Positions 53,959 through 62,807 of a stretch of DNA of 64,000 nucleotides are shown in pieces. The position numbers were made by a program, and so were the translations under genes. The notes below the pieces were generated by a model that made no database searches, was not told the origin of the DNA, and was given only the letters and a program-made list of their open reading frames with translations. This DNA comes from Mannheimia haemolytica (GTDB lineage: Bacteria; Pseudomonadota; Gammaproteobacteria; Enterobacterales; Pasteurellaceae), in NCBI GenBank assembly GCA_900638155.1, contig LR134495.1, forward strand, positions 1,116,001 to 1,180,000, in the 5' to 3' direction. Positions within the stretch are counted from its first letter, which is position 1; the number at the start of each line of letters is the position of its first letter.

Positions 53959-54918
53959 ATGGCACAATTTATGCCGATTATTTTTCTAGGCATTATTTAC
54001 GGTATTTGGAAATGGTTGGATTCAATGCAACTGCCAAATACAATTTCAATTATTTTAGTGGCGTTAGTGATCATCTGCGGCGGATTTTGGGCGTTCTATA
54101 AATTTAGTGCCGACCCAAGACGTAAACTGGCAATCGCCCAGCAACAAAAACGCTTAGGCAGAGCATTAACCGAAGAAGAAAAGGCAGAAATCCAACCGAA
54201 ATCGGCAGTTGGGGAATTTTTTGCCTCCCTGTTTGGTATTTTATTCTTTGTTACCGTATTGCGTTCGTTTTTATTTGAGCCGTTTCAAATTCCAAGCGGT
54301 TCAATGGAACCTACCTTGCGTGTGGGCGATTTTTTGGTAGTGAATAAATTCAGCTATGGGATTAAAGATCCGATTTGGCAGAATACTTTAATCGAAACCG
54401 GCAAGCCGGAGCGTGGTGATATTATTGTTTTCAAAGCACCGGCTCAACCTCACGTGGATTACATTAAACGTGTAATTGCGGTAGGCGGGGATAAAGTGAA
54501 ATACGATTTTGCTACCCAACAATTAACGGTGACTAATGCAAATGGCGAAACCAAGCCATTTGAATACAGCGAAGGCAAACCAAACCCTGAGTTTTTCTAC
54601 CACGGCGAAATGCAACTTGAGCGTACCGAAAAAGGTGATGTAACCCACCAAATTTTAAATCACCCAATGGCGTTTAATTATGCCCCTTACTTCTATAAAC
54701 AAGAAGGACAAACAGACGGCGAGTGGGTTGTTCCACAAGGACACTATTTTGTGATGGGGGATAATCGTGACAACAGTGAAGACAGCCGTTTTTGGGGTTT
54801 CGTACCGGAAAAAAATATTGTCGGTAAAGCTACATTTATCTGGCTAAGTTTAGATAAAAAACCAAACGAATTCCCAACCGGATTGCGTTTTTCCAGAATG
54901 TTTACCACTATTGAATAA
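53959..54918 (+). CDS. lepB: Signal peptidase I
   Basis: A 319-residue type I signal peptidase. Two N-terminal membrane segments (about 1-20 and 30-48) and a third near 85-105 precede the catalytic domain. The catalytic Ser115 lies in FQIPSGSMEPTL and Lys170 in YIKRVIAVGGD; GHYFVMGDNRDNSEDSRFWG is box D/E. It cuts Sec and Tat signal peptides at the periplasmic face. It follows lepA, as in most proteobacteria, and precedes rnc, with palindromic repeats in both gaps. Confidence 0.97.
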   Translation: MAQFMPIIFLGIIYGIWKWLDSMQLPNTISIILVALVIICGGFWAFYKFSADPRRKLAIAQQQKRLGRALTEEEKAEIQPKSAVGEFFASLFGILFFVTVLRSFLFEPFQIPSGSMEPTLRVGDFLVVNKFSYGIKDPIWQNTLIETGKPERGDIIVFKAPAQPHVDYIKRVIAVGGDKVKYDFATQQLTVTNANGETKPFEYSEGKPNPEFFYHGEMQLERTEKGDVTHQILNHPMAFNYAPYFYKQEGQTDGEWVVPQGHYFVMGDNRDNSEDSRFWGFVPEKNIVGKATFIWLSLDKKPNEFPTGLRFSRMFTTIE

Positions 54919-54927
54919 TGTAGTGTA

Positions 54928-54951
54928 GGGGGCGAATGGCAATTCGCCCCT
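54928..54951. repeat. Palindromic repeat of the GTAGGGGCGAA family
   Basis: GGGGCGAAT-GGCA-ATTCGCCCC, a 9-bp perfect stem with TGTAGG in front, 10 bp after the lepB stop and 25 bp before rnc. Confidence 0.7.
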
Positions 54952-54975
54952 CAGTCATTAATAAATAAAGAATTT

Positions 54976-55650
54976 ATGCAATTAGAACGATTACAGAAAA
55001 AATTAGGTTATCAATTTCATAACCTTGATTACCTCACACAAGCCTTAACGCACCGCAGTGCTGCTTCAAAAAATAACGAACGCCTTGAATTTTTAGGTGA
55101 TTCCATTTTAAATTTTACCATCGGCAAAGCCTTATACGACAAATTCCCAAAAGCAAATGAAGGCGAGCTAAGCCGTATGCGTGCGACGCTTGTGCGTGAA
55201 CAAACTTTAGCCATTATTGCCCGTCAATTTGGCTTAGGCGATTACCTGAAATTAGGACCGGGCGAGCTAAAAAGTGGTGGTTTTCGCCGAGAATCAATTC
55301 TTTCCGATTGCGTGGAAGCCATTATTGCAGCAATTTATCTTGACCAAGATATGGCAAAAGCAATGGAAAAAGTGGCGGATTGGTATGTTGATTTACTGGC
55401 GGAAATCAGCCCGGGCGATGCCCAAAAAGATCCAAAAACACGCCTACAAGAATTTTTGCAAGGCAGAAAATTACCTTTGCCTGAATATAATGTGTTAGAT
55501 ATTAAAGGCGAAGCCCATAACCAAACCTTCCGAGTGACCTGCAAAGTGATTAACGTCGAGGAAGTGTTTATCGGCATTGGCACCAGCCGCCGAAAAGCCG
55601 AACAAAATGCCGCAGAAAAAGCGTTAGCGGTGGTTAAAACGAAAAAGTAA
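54976..55650 (+). CDS. rnc: Ribonuclease III
   Basis: A 224-residue enzyme. The catalytic signature [14 protein letters not shown] lies at 34-47, the second acidic pair in [16 protein letters not shown], and a dsRNA-binding domain ([23 protein letters not shown]...[18 protein letters not shown]) fills 154-224. RNase III cuts double-stranded RNA in rRNA precursors and mRNAs. The many strong hairpins in this window, including two just behind rnc, are potential substrates. Autoregulation through the 5' leader is common in the family. Confidence 0.97.
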   Translation: MQLERLQKKLGYQFHNLDYLTQALTHRSAASKNNERLEFLGDSILNFTIGKALYDKFPKANEGELSRMRATLVREQTLAIIARQFGLGDYLKLGPGELKSGGFRRESILSDCVEAIIAAIYLDQDMAKAMEKVADWYVDLLAEISPGDAQKDPKTRLQEFLQGRKLPLPEYNVLDIKGEAHNQTFRVTCKVINVEEVFIGIGTSRRKAEQNAAEKALAVVKTKK

Positions 55651-55719
55651 GATAGCGCAAGCGTCCTCGCTTGTGCTAAAGATTTAATTAAATGGTACAA
55701 GCGTGGACGCTTGCACCAT
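55651..55719. repeat. Two palindromic repeats of the CAAGCG-TGGA-CGCTTG family in tandem
   Basis: TAGCGCAAGCG-TCCT-CGCTTGTGCTA at 55653-55678 and ATGGTACAAGCG-TGGA-CGCTTGCACCAT at 55692-55719. They fill the rnc-era gap and match the elements at 3972 and 9294. The stems contain the USS core ACAAGCG but not the full signal. Confidence 0.75.
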
Positions 55720-55752
55720 CAAATTCATTCCACAGAATGAAAGGAAAACAAA

Positions 55753-56670
55753 ATGACAGAACAAATTCAAACTCCTGCAAAAACCTATTGTGGTTTTATT
55801 GCGATTGTCGGTCGCCCGAATGTGGGGAAATCGACCCTTTTAAATAAAATTTTAGGACAAAAAATCTCGATTACCTCACGCAAAGCACAAACAACCCGTC
55901 ACCGTATTGTGGGGATTCACACCGAAGATCAGTACCAAGCAATTTATGTGGACACCCCGGGGTTACATATTGAAGAAAAGCGAGCCATTAACCGCCTAAT
56001 GAACCGTGCTGCAAGCTCGGCGATTGGCGATGTAGATTTAATTATTTTTGTGGTGGAAGGCACTAAATGGACGGAAGATGATGAAATGGTGCTAAATAAA
56101 CTCCGTTCTGCGAAAGCCCCTGTTTTATTGGCAATTAATAAAGTGGATAACATCAAAGAAAAGGAAGAGTTACTGCCACATATTACCGAACTTTCACAAA
56201 AATTTGATTTTGCGGAAATTCTACCAATTTCGGCACAACGGGGTAAAAACGTGCATATTTTACAGAAATTTGTGCGTAAATCGTTGCGTGAAGGCGTTCA
56301 TCATTTCCCGGAAGAGTATGTGACAGACCGTTCTCAACGCTTTATGGCCTCAGAGATCATCCGTGAAAAATTAATGCGTTTCACCGGCGAGGAATTGCCT
56401 TATTCTGTGACGGTAGAAATCGAGCAATTCAAAATGAATGAACGTGGCGTTTACGAAATTAACGGCTTAATTTTAGTGGAACGAGACGGACAGAAAAAAA
56501 TGGTGATCGGTGCCGGCGGTCAGAAAATTAAAACCATCGGCATTGAAGCCCGTAAAGATATGGAGCGTTTATTCGATAACCAAGTCCACCTTGAACTCTG
56601 GGTGAAAGTCAAAGCCGGCTGGGCAGATGACGAACGAGCATTGCGGAGTTTAGGGTATATGGATGAGTAG
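55753..56670 (+). CDS. era: GTPase Era
   Basis: A 305-residue Ras-like GTPase with a C-terminal KH domain. G1 is GRPNVGKST (20-28), G3 [17 protein letters not shown]4 NKVDN, and the KH RNA-binding region contains [24 protein letters not shown]. Era binds 16S rRNA near its 3' end and aids 30S maturation. It follows rnc after a repeat-rich gap of about 100 bp. Confidence 0.97.
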   Translation: MTEQIQTPAKTYCGFIAIVGRPNVGKSTLLNKILGQKISITSRKAQTTRHRIVGIHTEDQYQAIYVDTPGLHIEEKRAINRLMNRAASSAIGDVDLIIFVVEGTKWTEDDEMVLNKLRSAKAPVLLAINKVDNIKEKEELLPHITELSQKFDFAEILPISAQRGKNVHILQKFVRKSLREGVHHFPEEYVTDRSQRFMASEIIREKLMRFTGEELPYSVTVEIEQFKMNERGVYEINGLILVERDGQKKMVIGAGGQKIKTIGIEARKDMERLFDNQVHLELWVKVKAGWADDERALRSLGYMDE

Positions 56671-56672
56671 CT

Positions 56673-57092
56673 TTTTTGTCACTTTTCTTTGCTTGTGCAA
56701 AGAAAAGTAACCAAAAGAAAGCACACCCTGCTTCGTTGCTATCCTCACTTGGTTGAAATTTTCTTAACGAAAAATAACCCTGATGTTCGCTACGCTCTCG
56801 CTCGGGTTATTTTCTTAAAAATTTCAAGTCGTTCGGGCAACTCAGAAGGGAACCCGATCCGACTATACAAGCGGTAGTTTTTTGAAAAATTTTGCAAAAT
56901 GATGCTGTGGCGGGTTCCCTTCTGAACCGCCTGAGCGACTTTGAATTTGTAGGAAAAATTCCTTGTTTGAGCAGCAAAGCGGCGAGTTTGGAATTTTTTC
57001 GTTAAGCAAATTCAAATCAAGCGAAGATAGCGGTGAAGTAGGGTCGCCTTTCTTTGGTTACTTTCTTTGGCGAAGCAAAGAAAGTGACATAT
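56673..57092. repeat. Long composite inverted repeat between era and recO (copy 2)
   Basis: This fills the 436-bp gap between era and recO, which holds no gene. The left part (about 56690-56860) and right part (about 56910-57090) are imperfect inverted copies: left AAAGAAAAGTAACCAAAAGAAAG and GGGAACCCG versus right CGGGTTCCC, CTTTCTTTGGTTACTTTCTTT. Inner dyads are nested inside. It shares TGAGCGACTT, GGGTCGCCTTTCTTT and CTTTGGCGAAGCAAAGAAA with the copy at 42825. A USS lies in the centre (near 56870). Short frames across it are rejected as genes. Confidence 0.75.
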
Positions 57093-57106
57093 AGTCGGAA
57101 TCAATT

Positions 57107-57829
57107 ATGACCACAGATCAATGGCAACGAGCCTTTGTACTCCACCGCAGAGAATACAGCGAAAGCAGTTTACTGGTGGAGTTTTTTACCGAATATCACG
57201 GGCGAATAACCTTGCTGGCGAAAGGGGCGAGGCGTCCACGTTCGCCGTTGAAAGCGGTTTTACAGCCGTTCACGCCGTTGTTGTTGCGTTGGTCCGGTAA
57301 AGGGGAGCTGAAAACCTTAACCAAAGCGGAGCCGGCAGCATTAACATTGCCGATGGAAACGCTTTCGCTTTATAGTGGGTTTTATATCAACGAGGTACTT
57401 GCAAGAGTATTGGAAAATCAGACCGCTTACCCTGAATTATTTCAGCATTATTTACGTTGCATTACCGAGCTTGCCACACAAAAGCAGATTGAGCCGATTT
57501 TACGCACCTTTGAATTTCATACGTTAAAAGCATTGGGTTATGGGGTGGATTTTACGCACTGTGCGGCAACCGGTTTGCCGGTTGATCCGAAAATGACCTA
57601 TCTATTTCAGGAAAATCAGGGCTTTATCGCCTCATTATTACAGAATAACCAGAGCTTTTTAGGCAGTGATTTATTAGCGTTTGCTCAGTTGGATTTTTCA
57701 GAAAAAAGTACTCAGCAAGCGGCAAAACGTTTTACCCGAATTGCATTAAAGCCCTATTTAGGGTCACAACCGCTGAAAAGCCGAGAGCTTTTCCAATCCA
57801 TTTTGCCGAATAGACTCAAAAGCGGTTAA
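57107..57829 (+). CDS. recO: DNA repair protein RecO
   Basis: A 240-residue RecO. The N-terminal OB-fold ([49 protein letters not shown]) and a helical C-terminal half ([15 protein letters not shown]...[25 protein letters not shown]) are clear. The zinc-site cysteines of some RecOs are mostly missing, as in E. coli. RecO anneals ssDNA and loads RecA at gaps with RecF and RecR. It comes after the long repeat, so it may be uncoupled from era here. Confidence 0.94.
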   Translation: MTTDQWQRAFVLHRREYSESSLLVEFFTEYHGRITLLAKGARRPRSPLKAVLQPFTPLLLRWSGKGELKTLTKAEPAALTLPMETLSLYSGFYINEVLARVLENQTAYPELFQHYLRCITELATQKQIEPILRTFEFHTLKALGYGVDFTHCAATGLPVDPKMTYLFQENQGFIASLLQNNQSFLGSDLLAFAQLDFSEKSTQQAAKRFTRIALKPYLGSQPLKSRELFQSILPNRLKSG

Positions 57830-57916
57830 ATTTGAGAAAAAACGCCCAATATGCTATTTTGCAAAAAAATGTGTAAAAAAGACCGCTTGTCACATCACAA
57901 TTATCAAGGAAATACT

Positions 57917-59158
57917 ATGTCTAATCATCTTACCGAACACCGCTTTATTGACTTCCCGATTCACGCTAATGTACTAAATGCCCTTGATAGCAAAGGCTTT
58001 GAGTTTTGTACGCCGATTCAGGCAAAAACCTTTCCGATTACGCTGAAAGGCAAAGATATTGCAGGGCAAGCCCAAACAGGCACAGGGAAAACGCTTGCCT
58101 TTTTGATTGCAACTTTTAACCATTTATTGAATAACGAAATCGAAACGTCAAAAAATCAGCCGAGAGCATTAATTCTTGCCCCAACCCGTGAATTGGCGGT
58201 TCAAATTGGGGCAGATGCCGAACTGTTTTTAAAACATTCTGATTTAAAACTAGCTTTGGCATACGGTGGTGATGGTTACGACAAACAAGTTCAAGAAATT
58301 GAAAAAGGCGTGGATATTCTTGTCGGTACAACCGGTCGAGTGATTGACTATGTAAAACAAGGCATTATTAATTTAGACAAAATTCAAGTGATTGTGCTAG
58401 ATGAAGCAGATCGAATGTTTGATCTTGGTTTTATTAAAGATATCCGTTATTTAATGCGAAAAGCACCTAAGCCTTCAGAGCGTTTAACTTTGCTCTTTTC
58501 GGCAACGCTTTCGGCAAAAGTACGGGAACTTGCTTATGAAGATATGAATAATGCGGAATATATCGAAATTGAACCGCTGCAACGCACAGGACATCGCATT
58601 AAAGAAGAACTGTTTTACCCCTCTAATGAAGACAAAATGGCATTATTGCTGACATTGCTTGAGGAAGAGTGGCCGGAGCGTTGTATGATTTTTGCCAACA
58701 CCAAGCATAAATGCGAAGAGATCTGGCAATATTTATCGGCAGACGGACATCGGGTTGGAATGCTAACCGGCGATATTCCTCAGAAAAAACGCCTTTCTTT
58801 GCTGGATAATTTCACCAAGGGCAATTTGGATATTTTAGTGGTAACAGATGTTGCGGCTCGTGGTTTGCATATTCCGGATGTCACGCACGTGTTTAATTAT
58901 GATTTACCGGACGATAAAGAAGATTACGTTCACCGTATTGGTAGAACAGGTCGAGCAGGTGAGAGTGGGCATTCAATCAGCTTTGCTTGTGAGCGTTACG
59001 CGGTCAATTTACCAGCGATTGAAGAGTATATCGGACACCAAATTCCGGTCAGTCAATATGATAAAGAGTCCTTACTTGATTTACCTAAAGTAAACCGACC
59101 AAGAACGAAAAGCCCTTTTGTAGCGAAGAAAAATAATCGTAATGGTTTTAATAAATAA
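57917..59158 (+). CDS. rhlB: ATP-dependent RNA helicase RhlB
   Basis: A 413-residue DEAD-box helicase. Q motif HTNxxx region [13 protein letters not shown], motif I AQTGTGKT, Ia [62 protein letters not shown]. The long match [47 protein letters not shown] identifies RhlB over SrmB or DeaD. RhlB works with RNase E in the degradosome. The C-terminal basic tail ([19 protein letters not shown]) is shorter than in E. coli. The ATG at 57917 (CAAGGAAAT) is preferred over the earlier frame start at 57851. Confidence 0.94.
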   Translation: MSNHLTEHRFIDFPIHANVLNALDSKGFEFCTPIQAKTFPITLKGKDIAGQAQTGTGKTLAFLIATFNHLLNNEIETSKNQPRALILAPTRELAVQIGADAELFLKHSDLKLALAYGGDGYDKQVQEIEKGVDILVGTTGRVIDYVKQGIINLDKIQVIVLDEADRMFDLGFIKDIRYLMRKAPKPSERLTLLFSATLSAKVRELAYEDMNNAEYIEIEPLQRTGHRIKEELFYPSNEDKMALLLTLLEEEWPERCMIFANTKHKCEEIWQYLSADGHRVGMLTGDIPQKKRLSLLDNFTKGNLDILVVTDVAARGLHIPDVTHVFNYDLPDDKEDYVHRIGRTGRAGESGHSISFACERYAVNLPAIEEYIGHQIPVSQYDKESLLDLPKVNRPRTKSPFVAKKNNRNGFNK

Positions 59159-59159
59159 A

Positions 59160-59570
59160 ATGAAATTTTTGAAATACCTATGTTGTTTGGTATTACTGAC
59201 CGGCTGTAAGAGCTTAGAGCAATTTGAAGAGGATTGGTTCTCTTCGGCAGAATCGGCTAATCGCCATTCATCAGTTAAGATTACGGCTAAAAAAGAACAA
59301 GCTGTAAGAATGAAACCAAGTATCGAAGCAGCACAAAATAAAACAAAAATCGTTAATCAAACAGTTGTAAATAAGCGAATAAATACGACCGCTTGTAAAG
59401 ACAGTGATGATTGGTATTTAGATGGCTACCGTGTCGGGAAGTCTTTCCGTACACAGAAAAACCAAATGTTGCAACAACGTAGCCAATATTGTGGCTATAA
59501 TGTAAAAGATCTACCTTCCCATTATTATCACAACTGGGAAAGAGGTTTCCGCATTGGCATTAAAAGTTAA
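59160..59570 (+). CDS. Putative small lipoprotein, function unknown
   Basis: A 136-residue protein starting MKFLKYLCCLVLLTGCKSLEQFEEDW. The lipobox LLTGC (Cys16) marks it as a lipoprotein; mature residue 2 is Lys, so outer-membrane sorting is expected. A basic, Lys/Thr/Ala-rich linker leads to a C-terminal unit CKDSDDWYLDGYRVGKSFRTQKNQMLQQRSQYC...YYHNWERGFRIG, where two Cys may pair and the W-x(n)-G-x(3)-G pattern recalls DUF2799-type proteins. It begins one base after the rhlB stop and shares an operon with it. Family is not certain. Confidence 0.7.
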   Translation: MKFLKYLCCLVLLTGCKSLEQFEEDWFSSAESANRHSSVKITAKKEQAVRMKPSIEAAQNKTKIVNQTVVNKRINTTACKDSDDWYLDGYRVGKSFRTQKNQMLQQRSQYCGYNVKDLPSHYYHNWERGFRIGIKS

Positions 59571-59593
59571 TTTTAGACAAAAGAGAATCAAAT

Positions 59594-61084
59594 ATGAGTT
59601 TATATAATATTGCTCAAACTGAATCAGGTGAAGTGATTTCACTTAACTCAAAAATGGCTAACCGACACGGTTTAGTAGCTGGGGCGACGGGGACAGGTAA
59701 AACCGTTACGTTACGAAAATTAGCGGAAGCCTTCAGTGATGACGGCGTGCCGGTGTTTTTAGTGGATGTAAAAGGCGACCTTTCAGGTTTAGTACAAGCG
59801 GGCAGTTTTTCCGGAAAAATTGCAGAACGTATAGAGATGTTCAACTTAGGTGGAGAGGATTACTTAAACGGTTATCCGGTGTCGTTTTGGGACGTGTTTG
59901 GCGAGTCAGGCATTCCGCTACGCACCACGATTTCCGAAATGGGGCCGATGTTGCTTTCCCGTTTACTTAACTTAAACGATACTCAAGAAGGTCTATTAAA
60001 CCTTGTTTTCCGTGTGGCAGATGATAAAGGCTTAATGCTGATTGATTTAAAAGACTTGCGTGCGTTATTAAAATTTGTTGCCGACAATGCGAAAGTATTT
60101 CAAGTGGAATACGGCAATGTTTCCGCCGCAAGTGTCGGGGCAATTCAGCGAGCTTTATTAGCCCTTGAAAATGAAGGAGCAAGTAACTTATTTGGTGAGC
60201 CAGCATTAGATTTACACGATTGGATCCAAACCCGTAACGGCCGTGGTGTTATCAATATCTTAAATTCCGAAAAATTGATTAATTCGCCAAGAATGTATGG
60301 AGCATTCTTGCTTTGGTTTATGGCAGAGCTATTTGAGAATTTGCCTGAGGTAGGCGATCCTGAAAAACCGAAGTTCGTATTATTCTTTGATGAAGCCCAT
60401 TTACTGTTTGATGATGCACCAAAAGTGTTGGTCGATAAAATTGAACAAGTGGTTCGCTTAATTCGTTCAAAAGGTGTAGGGGTCTATTTTGTAACCCAAA
60501 ACCCATTGGACTTACCGGATTCTGTGTTAGGGCAGCTAGGTAACCGAATTCAACACGCGTTACGAGCGTTTACACCTCGTGATCAAAAAGCTGTAAAAGC
60601 AGCAGCGGAAACGTTCCGAGCCAATAAAGAGGTCAATGTAGTGGAAGCCATTACCCAGCTTGGAGTCGGACAAGCATTGGTTTCTGTGCTTGATGAAAAA
60701 GGAATGCCGACACCGGTTGAGATTGCTTATATTTATCCGCCAAAAAGCCAACTAACACCGCTAGCAACCGCTGAGCGTGATAGTTTGGTTAAACAAGATG
60801 ATTTATATCACCACTATAGCCAATATGTGGATAATGAATCAGCCTTTGAAATGCTGAATGCCAAAGCAGAAGCGGTAAAAGCGGAGCAGGCGGCAGCAGA
60901 GGAAGAAAATAACGATTTCTTTGGCGGTATTCTTTCTTCTATTTTCGGCTCGAAAAAGAAAAAAGATCAGTCCATTACTGAACAAGTGGTGAGCCAAGTG
61001 GCTCAATCGGTGGGCAGAAATCTACGTAACCAAGTAACCAAACAGATTATGCGTGGCATTCTAGGGGCGATTACGAAAAAGTAA
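59594..61084 (+). CDS. HerA-like helicase/ATPase (DUF853, YjgR family)
   Basis: A 496-residue ATPase. Walker A GATGTGKTVTL (30-40), VFLVDVKGDLSGLVQAG, Walker B FVLFFDEAHLLFDDAP (near 265) and the C-terminal motif VGVYFVTQNPLDLPDSVLGQLGNRIQHALRAFTPRDQKAV match the DUF853/YjgR group of HerA-FtsK-type ATPases. Acidic linker EAEAVKAEQAAAEEENNDFFGGILSSIFGSKKKK precedes a short C-terminal helix. No nuclease partner (NurA) or Sir2-type effector is next to it, so an anti-phage role is not indicated; the function is unknown. Confidence 0.88.
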   Translation: MSLYNIAQTESGEVISLNSKMANRHGLVAGATGTGKTVTLRKLAEAFSDDGVPVFLVDVKGDLSGLVQAGSFSGKIAERIEMFNLGGEDYLNGYPVSFWDVFGESGIPLRTTISEMGPMLLSRLLNLNDTQEGLLNLVFRVADDKGLMLIDLKDLRALLKFVADNAKVFQVEYGNVSAASVGAIQRALLALENEGASNLFGEPALDLHDWIQTRNGRGVINILNSEKLINSPRMYGAFLLWFMAELFENLPEVGDPEKPKFVLFFDEAHLLFDDAPKVLVDKIEQVVRLIRSKGVGVYFVTQNPLDLPDSVLGQLGNRIQHALRAFTPRDQKAVKAAAETFRANKEVNVVEAITQLGVGQALVSVLDEKGMPTPVEIAYIYPPKSQLTPLATAERDSLVKQDDLYHHYSQYVDNESAFEMLNAKAEAVKAEQAAAEEENNDFFGGILSSIFGSKKKKDQSITEQVVSQVAQSVGRNLRNQVTKQIMRGILGAITKK

Positions 61085-61106
61085 TTGGTAAATTTTAATA
61101 AGAATG

Positions 61107-61146
61107 AGACCGCTTGTTTATATACCAAACAAGCGGTCTTTTTTTG
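61107..61146. terminator. Terminator made of an inverted pair of Apl-type uptake signals
   Basis: A 13-bp stem AGACCGCTTGTTT/AAACAAGCGGTCT with a 7-base loop, then TTTTTTT. It is a full rho-independent terminator built from two USS copies, between the DUF853 gene and the convergent DsbA-family gene. Confidence 0.9.
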
Positions 61147-61148
61147 GA

Positions 61149-61775
61149 TTATTTTTGCAATGCTTGTTTTATCGCATCAAGTAATACAGCAGGTGGCTGA
61201 GCCCCTGATACCCCAAGCTTTTCATCAATCACAAAAAACGGCACACTATTAATGCCATAGCGGTGAGCCATACGTTCATCTTCCCTTACTTCGTGCCCAA
61301 AATCATCGCCGGTCAGTAATTGAGCGACTTCATCACGATCTAGACCGAGCTCTAACGCTAAGTCGATAAGTTGAGTGCGTTTTGCCAAAATGATATTGTC
61401 GGTAAAATAGGCTTTAAACAGTCGCTCGCTCATCGCTTCGCCCAATCCTTTGCTTTCAGCAAATTTAGCTAGACGGTGTGCTTCAAAAGTGCGGGTGTAT
61501 TGTGTTGTACTATAGCGCAGGTCAATTCCGGCTTGTTTACCGGCTTCTTCCACATAATCGATCATCTCGTTCGCTTGCTCGGCAGTTTTTTGATACTTCT
61601 GCATTAAGCGTTGCTGAATATTGGCTTCCGGTTCGCCATTGGCGTGTGGATCAAGCTCGAAAGCTCGAAAAATAACCTCAACCTTGCCTTCAAATTGGGC
61701 TAAGGCTTGCTCTAAATGGCGTTTGCCAATATAGCAAAACGGACAAGCAAAATCTGACCAAACTTCAATTTTCAT
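61149..61775 (-). CDS. DsbA-family oxidoreductase (FrnE/2-hydroxychromene-2-carboxylate isomerase-like)
   Basis: A 208-residue cytoplasmic thioredoxin-fold protein. The active motif is SDFACPFCYIGKRHLEQAL with Cys11-Pro-Phe-Cys14, and FRAFELDPHANGEPEANIQQRLMQKY and GINSVPFFVIDEKLGVSGAQPPAVLLDAI are further FrnE-type blocks. There is no signal peptide, so it acts in the cytosol, unlike DsbA. The cis-Pro (SVPFF) is intact. Roles in oxidative stress have been proposed for the family. It starts 12 bp after the fbpC-like stop on the same strand. Confidence 0.85.
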   Translation of the reverse strand: MKIEVWSDFACPFCYIGKRHLEQALAQFEGKVEVIFRAFELDPHANGEPEANIQQRLMQKYQKTAEQANEMIDYVEEAGKQAGIDLRYSTTQYTRTFEAHRLAKFAESKGLGEAMSERLFKAYFTDNIILAKRTQLIDLALELGLDRDEVAQLLTGDDFGHEVREDERMAHRYGINSVPFFVIDEKLGVSGAQPPAVLLDAIKQALQK

Positions 61776-61787
61776 AGTGTCTCCGAT

Positions 61788-62798
61788 TTAAAATAAGATA
61801 AATTCCCTGACTTGGAAGCCCACTTCAACTTGGTCTCCAATTTTCAATTCCTGATTTTGATACGCGGTGATTTCAATGCCGTTGATGGCAATCTGGTAGC
61901 GATAATACAGCCCTAAAAACAGCTTGCCGACCACTTTCCCTAACCCTAATTGGTTCGGTTTTAAAATCAGTTGTTCAGGACGGAGCAACCACTGGTAGCG
62001 TCCTTTGCTGATTTCCATTTCCGGAAACAGGCGGAATTCGCCAATCGGGCTAAACAACACTTTGTCTTCGGTTACATTACAGCTGAGGTAGTTTGTGCCA
62101 CCTAAAAAATCCGCTACAAAAGGATTCACCGGGGCGTGATACAGCTCATTTGGTTTGCCGAATTGCACGATTTTACCTTTATCCATCACCGCAATTTTAT
62201 CGGCAAAGGCAAAGGCTTCTTCTTTGCTGTGAGTCACAAAAATTGCCGGCACTTGCTGGCTTTTCAAAATTTGTTTGATCTCTTGGATCATCGCATAACG
62301 AGTTTGGCTGTCGATGTTGGAAAAGGGTTCGTCTAGCAAGAGTAATTGTGGCTTACACGCCAAAGCACGGGCAATCGCCACTCGTTGTTGCTGACCGCCG
62401 GAAAGCTCGTGCGGAAAACGGGATTCAAACCCCTGCAGATGTACTACGGAAAGCATCTGTTCAGTGACGTTTTTTTGCTCTTCTTTAGGCAATTTCGCTA
62501 AACCGAATTGAATATTTTCCGCCACCGTTAAATGTGGAAAGAGAGCGTAATCTTGGAAAATCAGCCCGATTTGGCGATCTTCCACCGCCTTGCTTTTCAG
62601 GCATTTGCCGTTCAAATGAATATCACCTTGCTCAATCGGCAGCAATCCTGCTATCGCTTTTAACAGCGTGGTTTTGCCGCAACCGCTCGCTCCAAGCAGG
62701 CAGATAATTTCATTTTGGTTTACCGCAAGGTGAAGATTTTGTAACACTGCGGTATTGCCAAAATTAAGATTCAGATTATTAATAGTTAAAACAGACAT
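61788..62798 (-). CDS. fbpC: Ferric iron ABC transporter ATP-binding protein (FbpC/AfuC type)
   Basis: A 336-residue ATPase of the spermidine/iron/sulfate type. Walker A LLGASGCGKTTLL (near 35), Q-loop LIFQDYALFPHLTVAENIQFG, signature ELSGGQQQRVAIARALA, Walker B LLLDEPFSNID and H-loop VFVTHSKEEAFAFAD are complete. The C-terminal beta domain (LLRPEQLILKPNQLGLGKVVGKLFLGLYYRYQIAINGIEITAYQNQELKIGDQVEVGF) is of the TOBE kind seen in FbpC. It is 9 bp downstream of the two-domain permease gene, so the operon is fbpB-fbpC with the binding-protein gene probably outside the window. Confidence 0.88.
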   Translation of the reverse strand: MSVLTINNLNLNFGNTAVLQNLHLAVNQNEIICLLGASGCGKTTLLKAIAGLLPIEQGDIHLNGKCLKSKAVEDRQIGLIFQDYALFPHLTVAENIQFGLAKLPKEEQKNVTEQMLSVVHLQGFESRFPHELSGGQQQRVAIARALACKPQLLLLDEPFSNIDSQTRYAMIQEIKQILKSQQVPAIFVTHSKEEAFAFADKIAVMDKGKIVQFGKPNELYHAPVNPFVADFLGGTNYLSCNVTEDKVLFSPIGEFRLFPEMEISKGRYQWLLRPEQLILKPNQLGLGKVVGKLFLGLYYRYQIAINGIEITAYQNQELKIGDQVEVGFQVREFILF

Positions 62799-62807
62799 AA
62801 AATTCCT

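Noticed and set aside
56689..56877. 62-codon frame in the era-recO gap
   Set aside because: It is made of the inverted repeat and shows no family; judged non-coding.
59594..61084. HerA-like ATPase as part of an antiviral system
   Set aside because: It belongs to the chromosomal DUF853/YjgR group, sits among housekeeping genes and has no nuclease, Sir2 or other effector partner.
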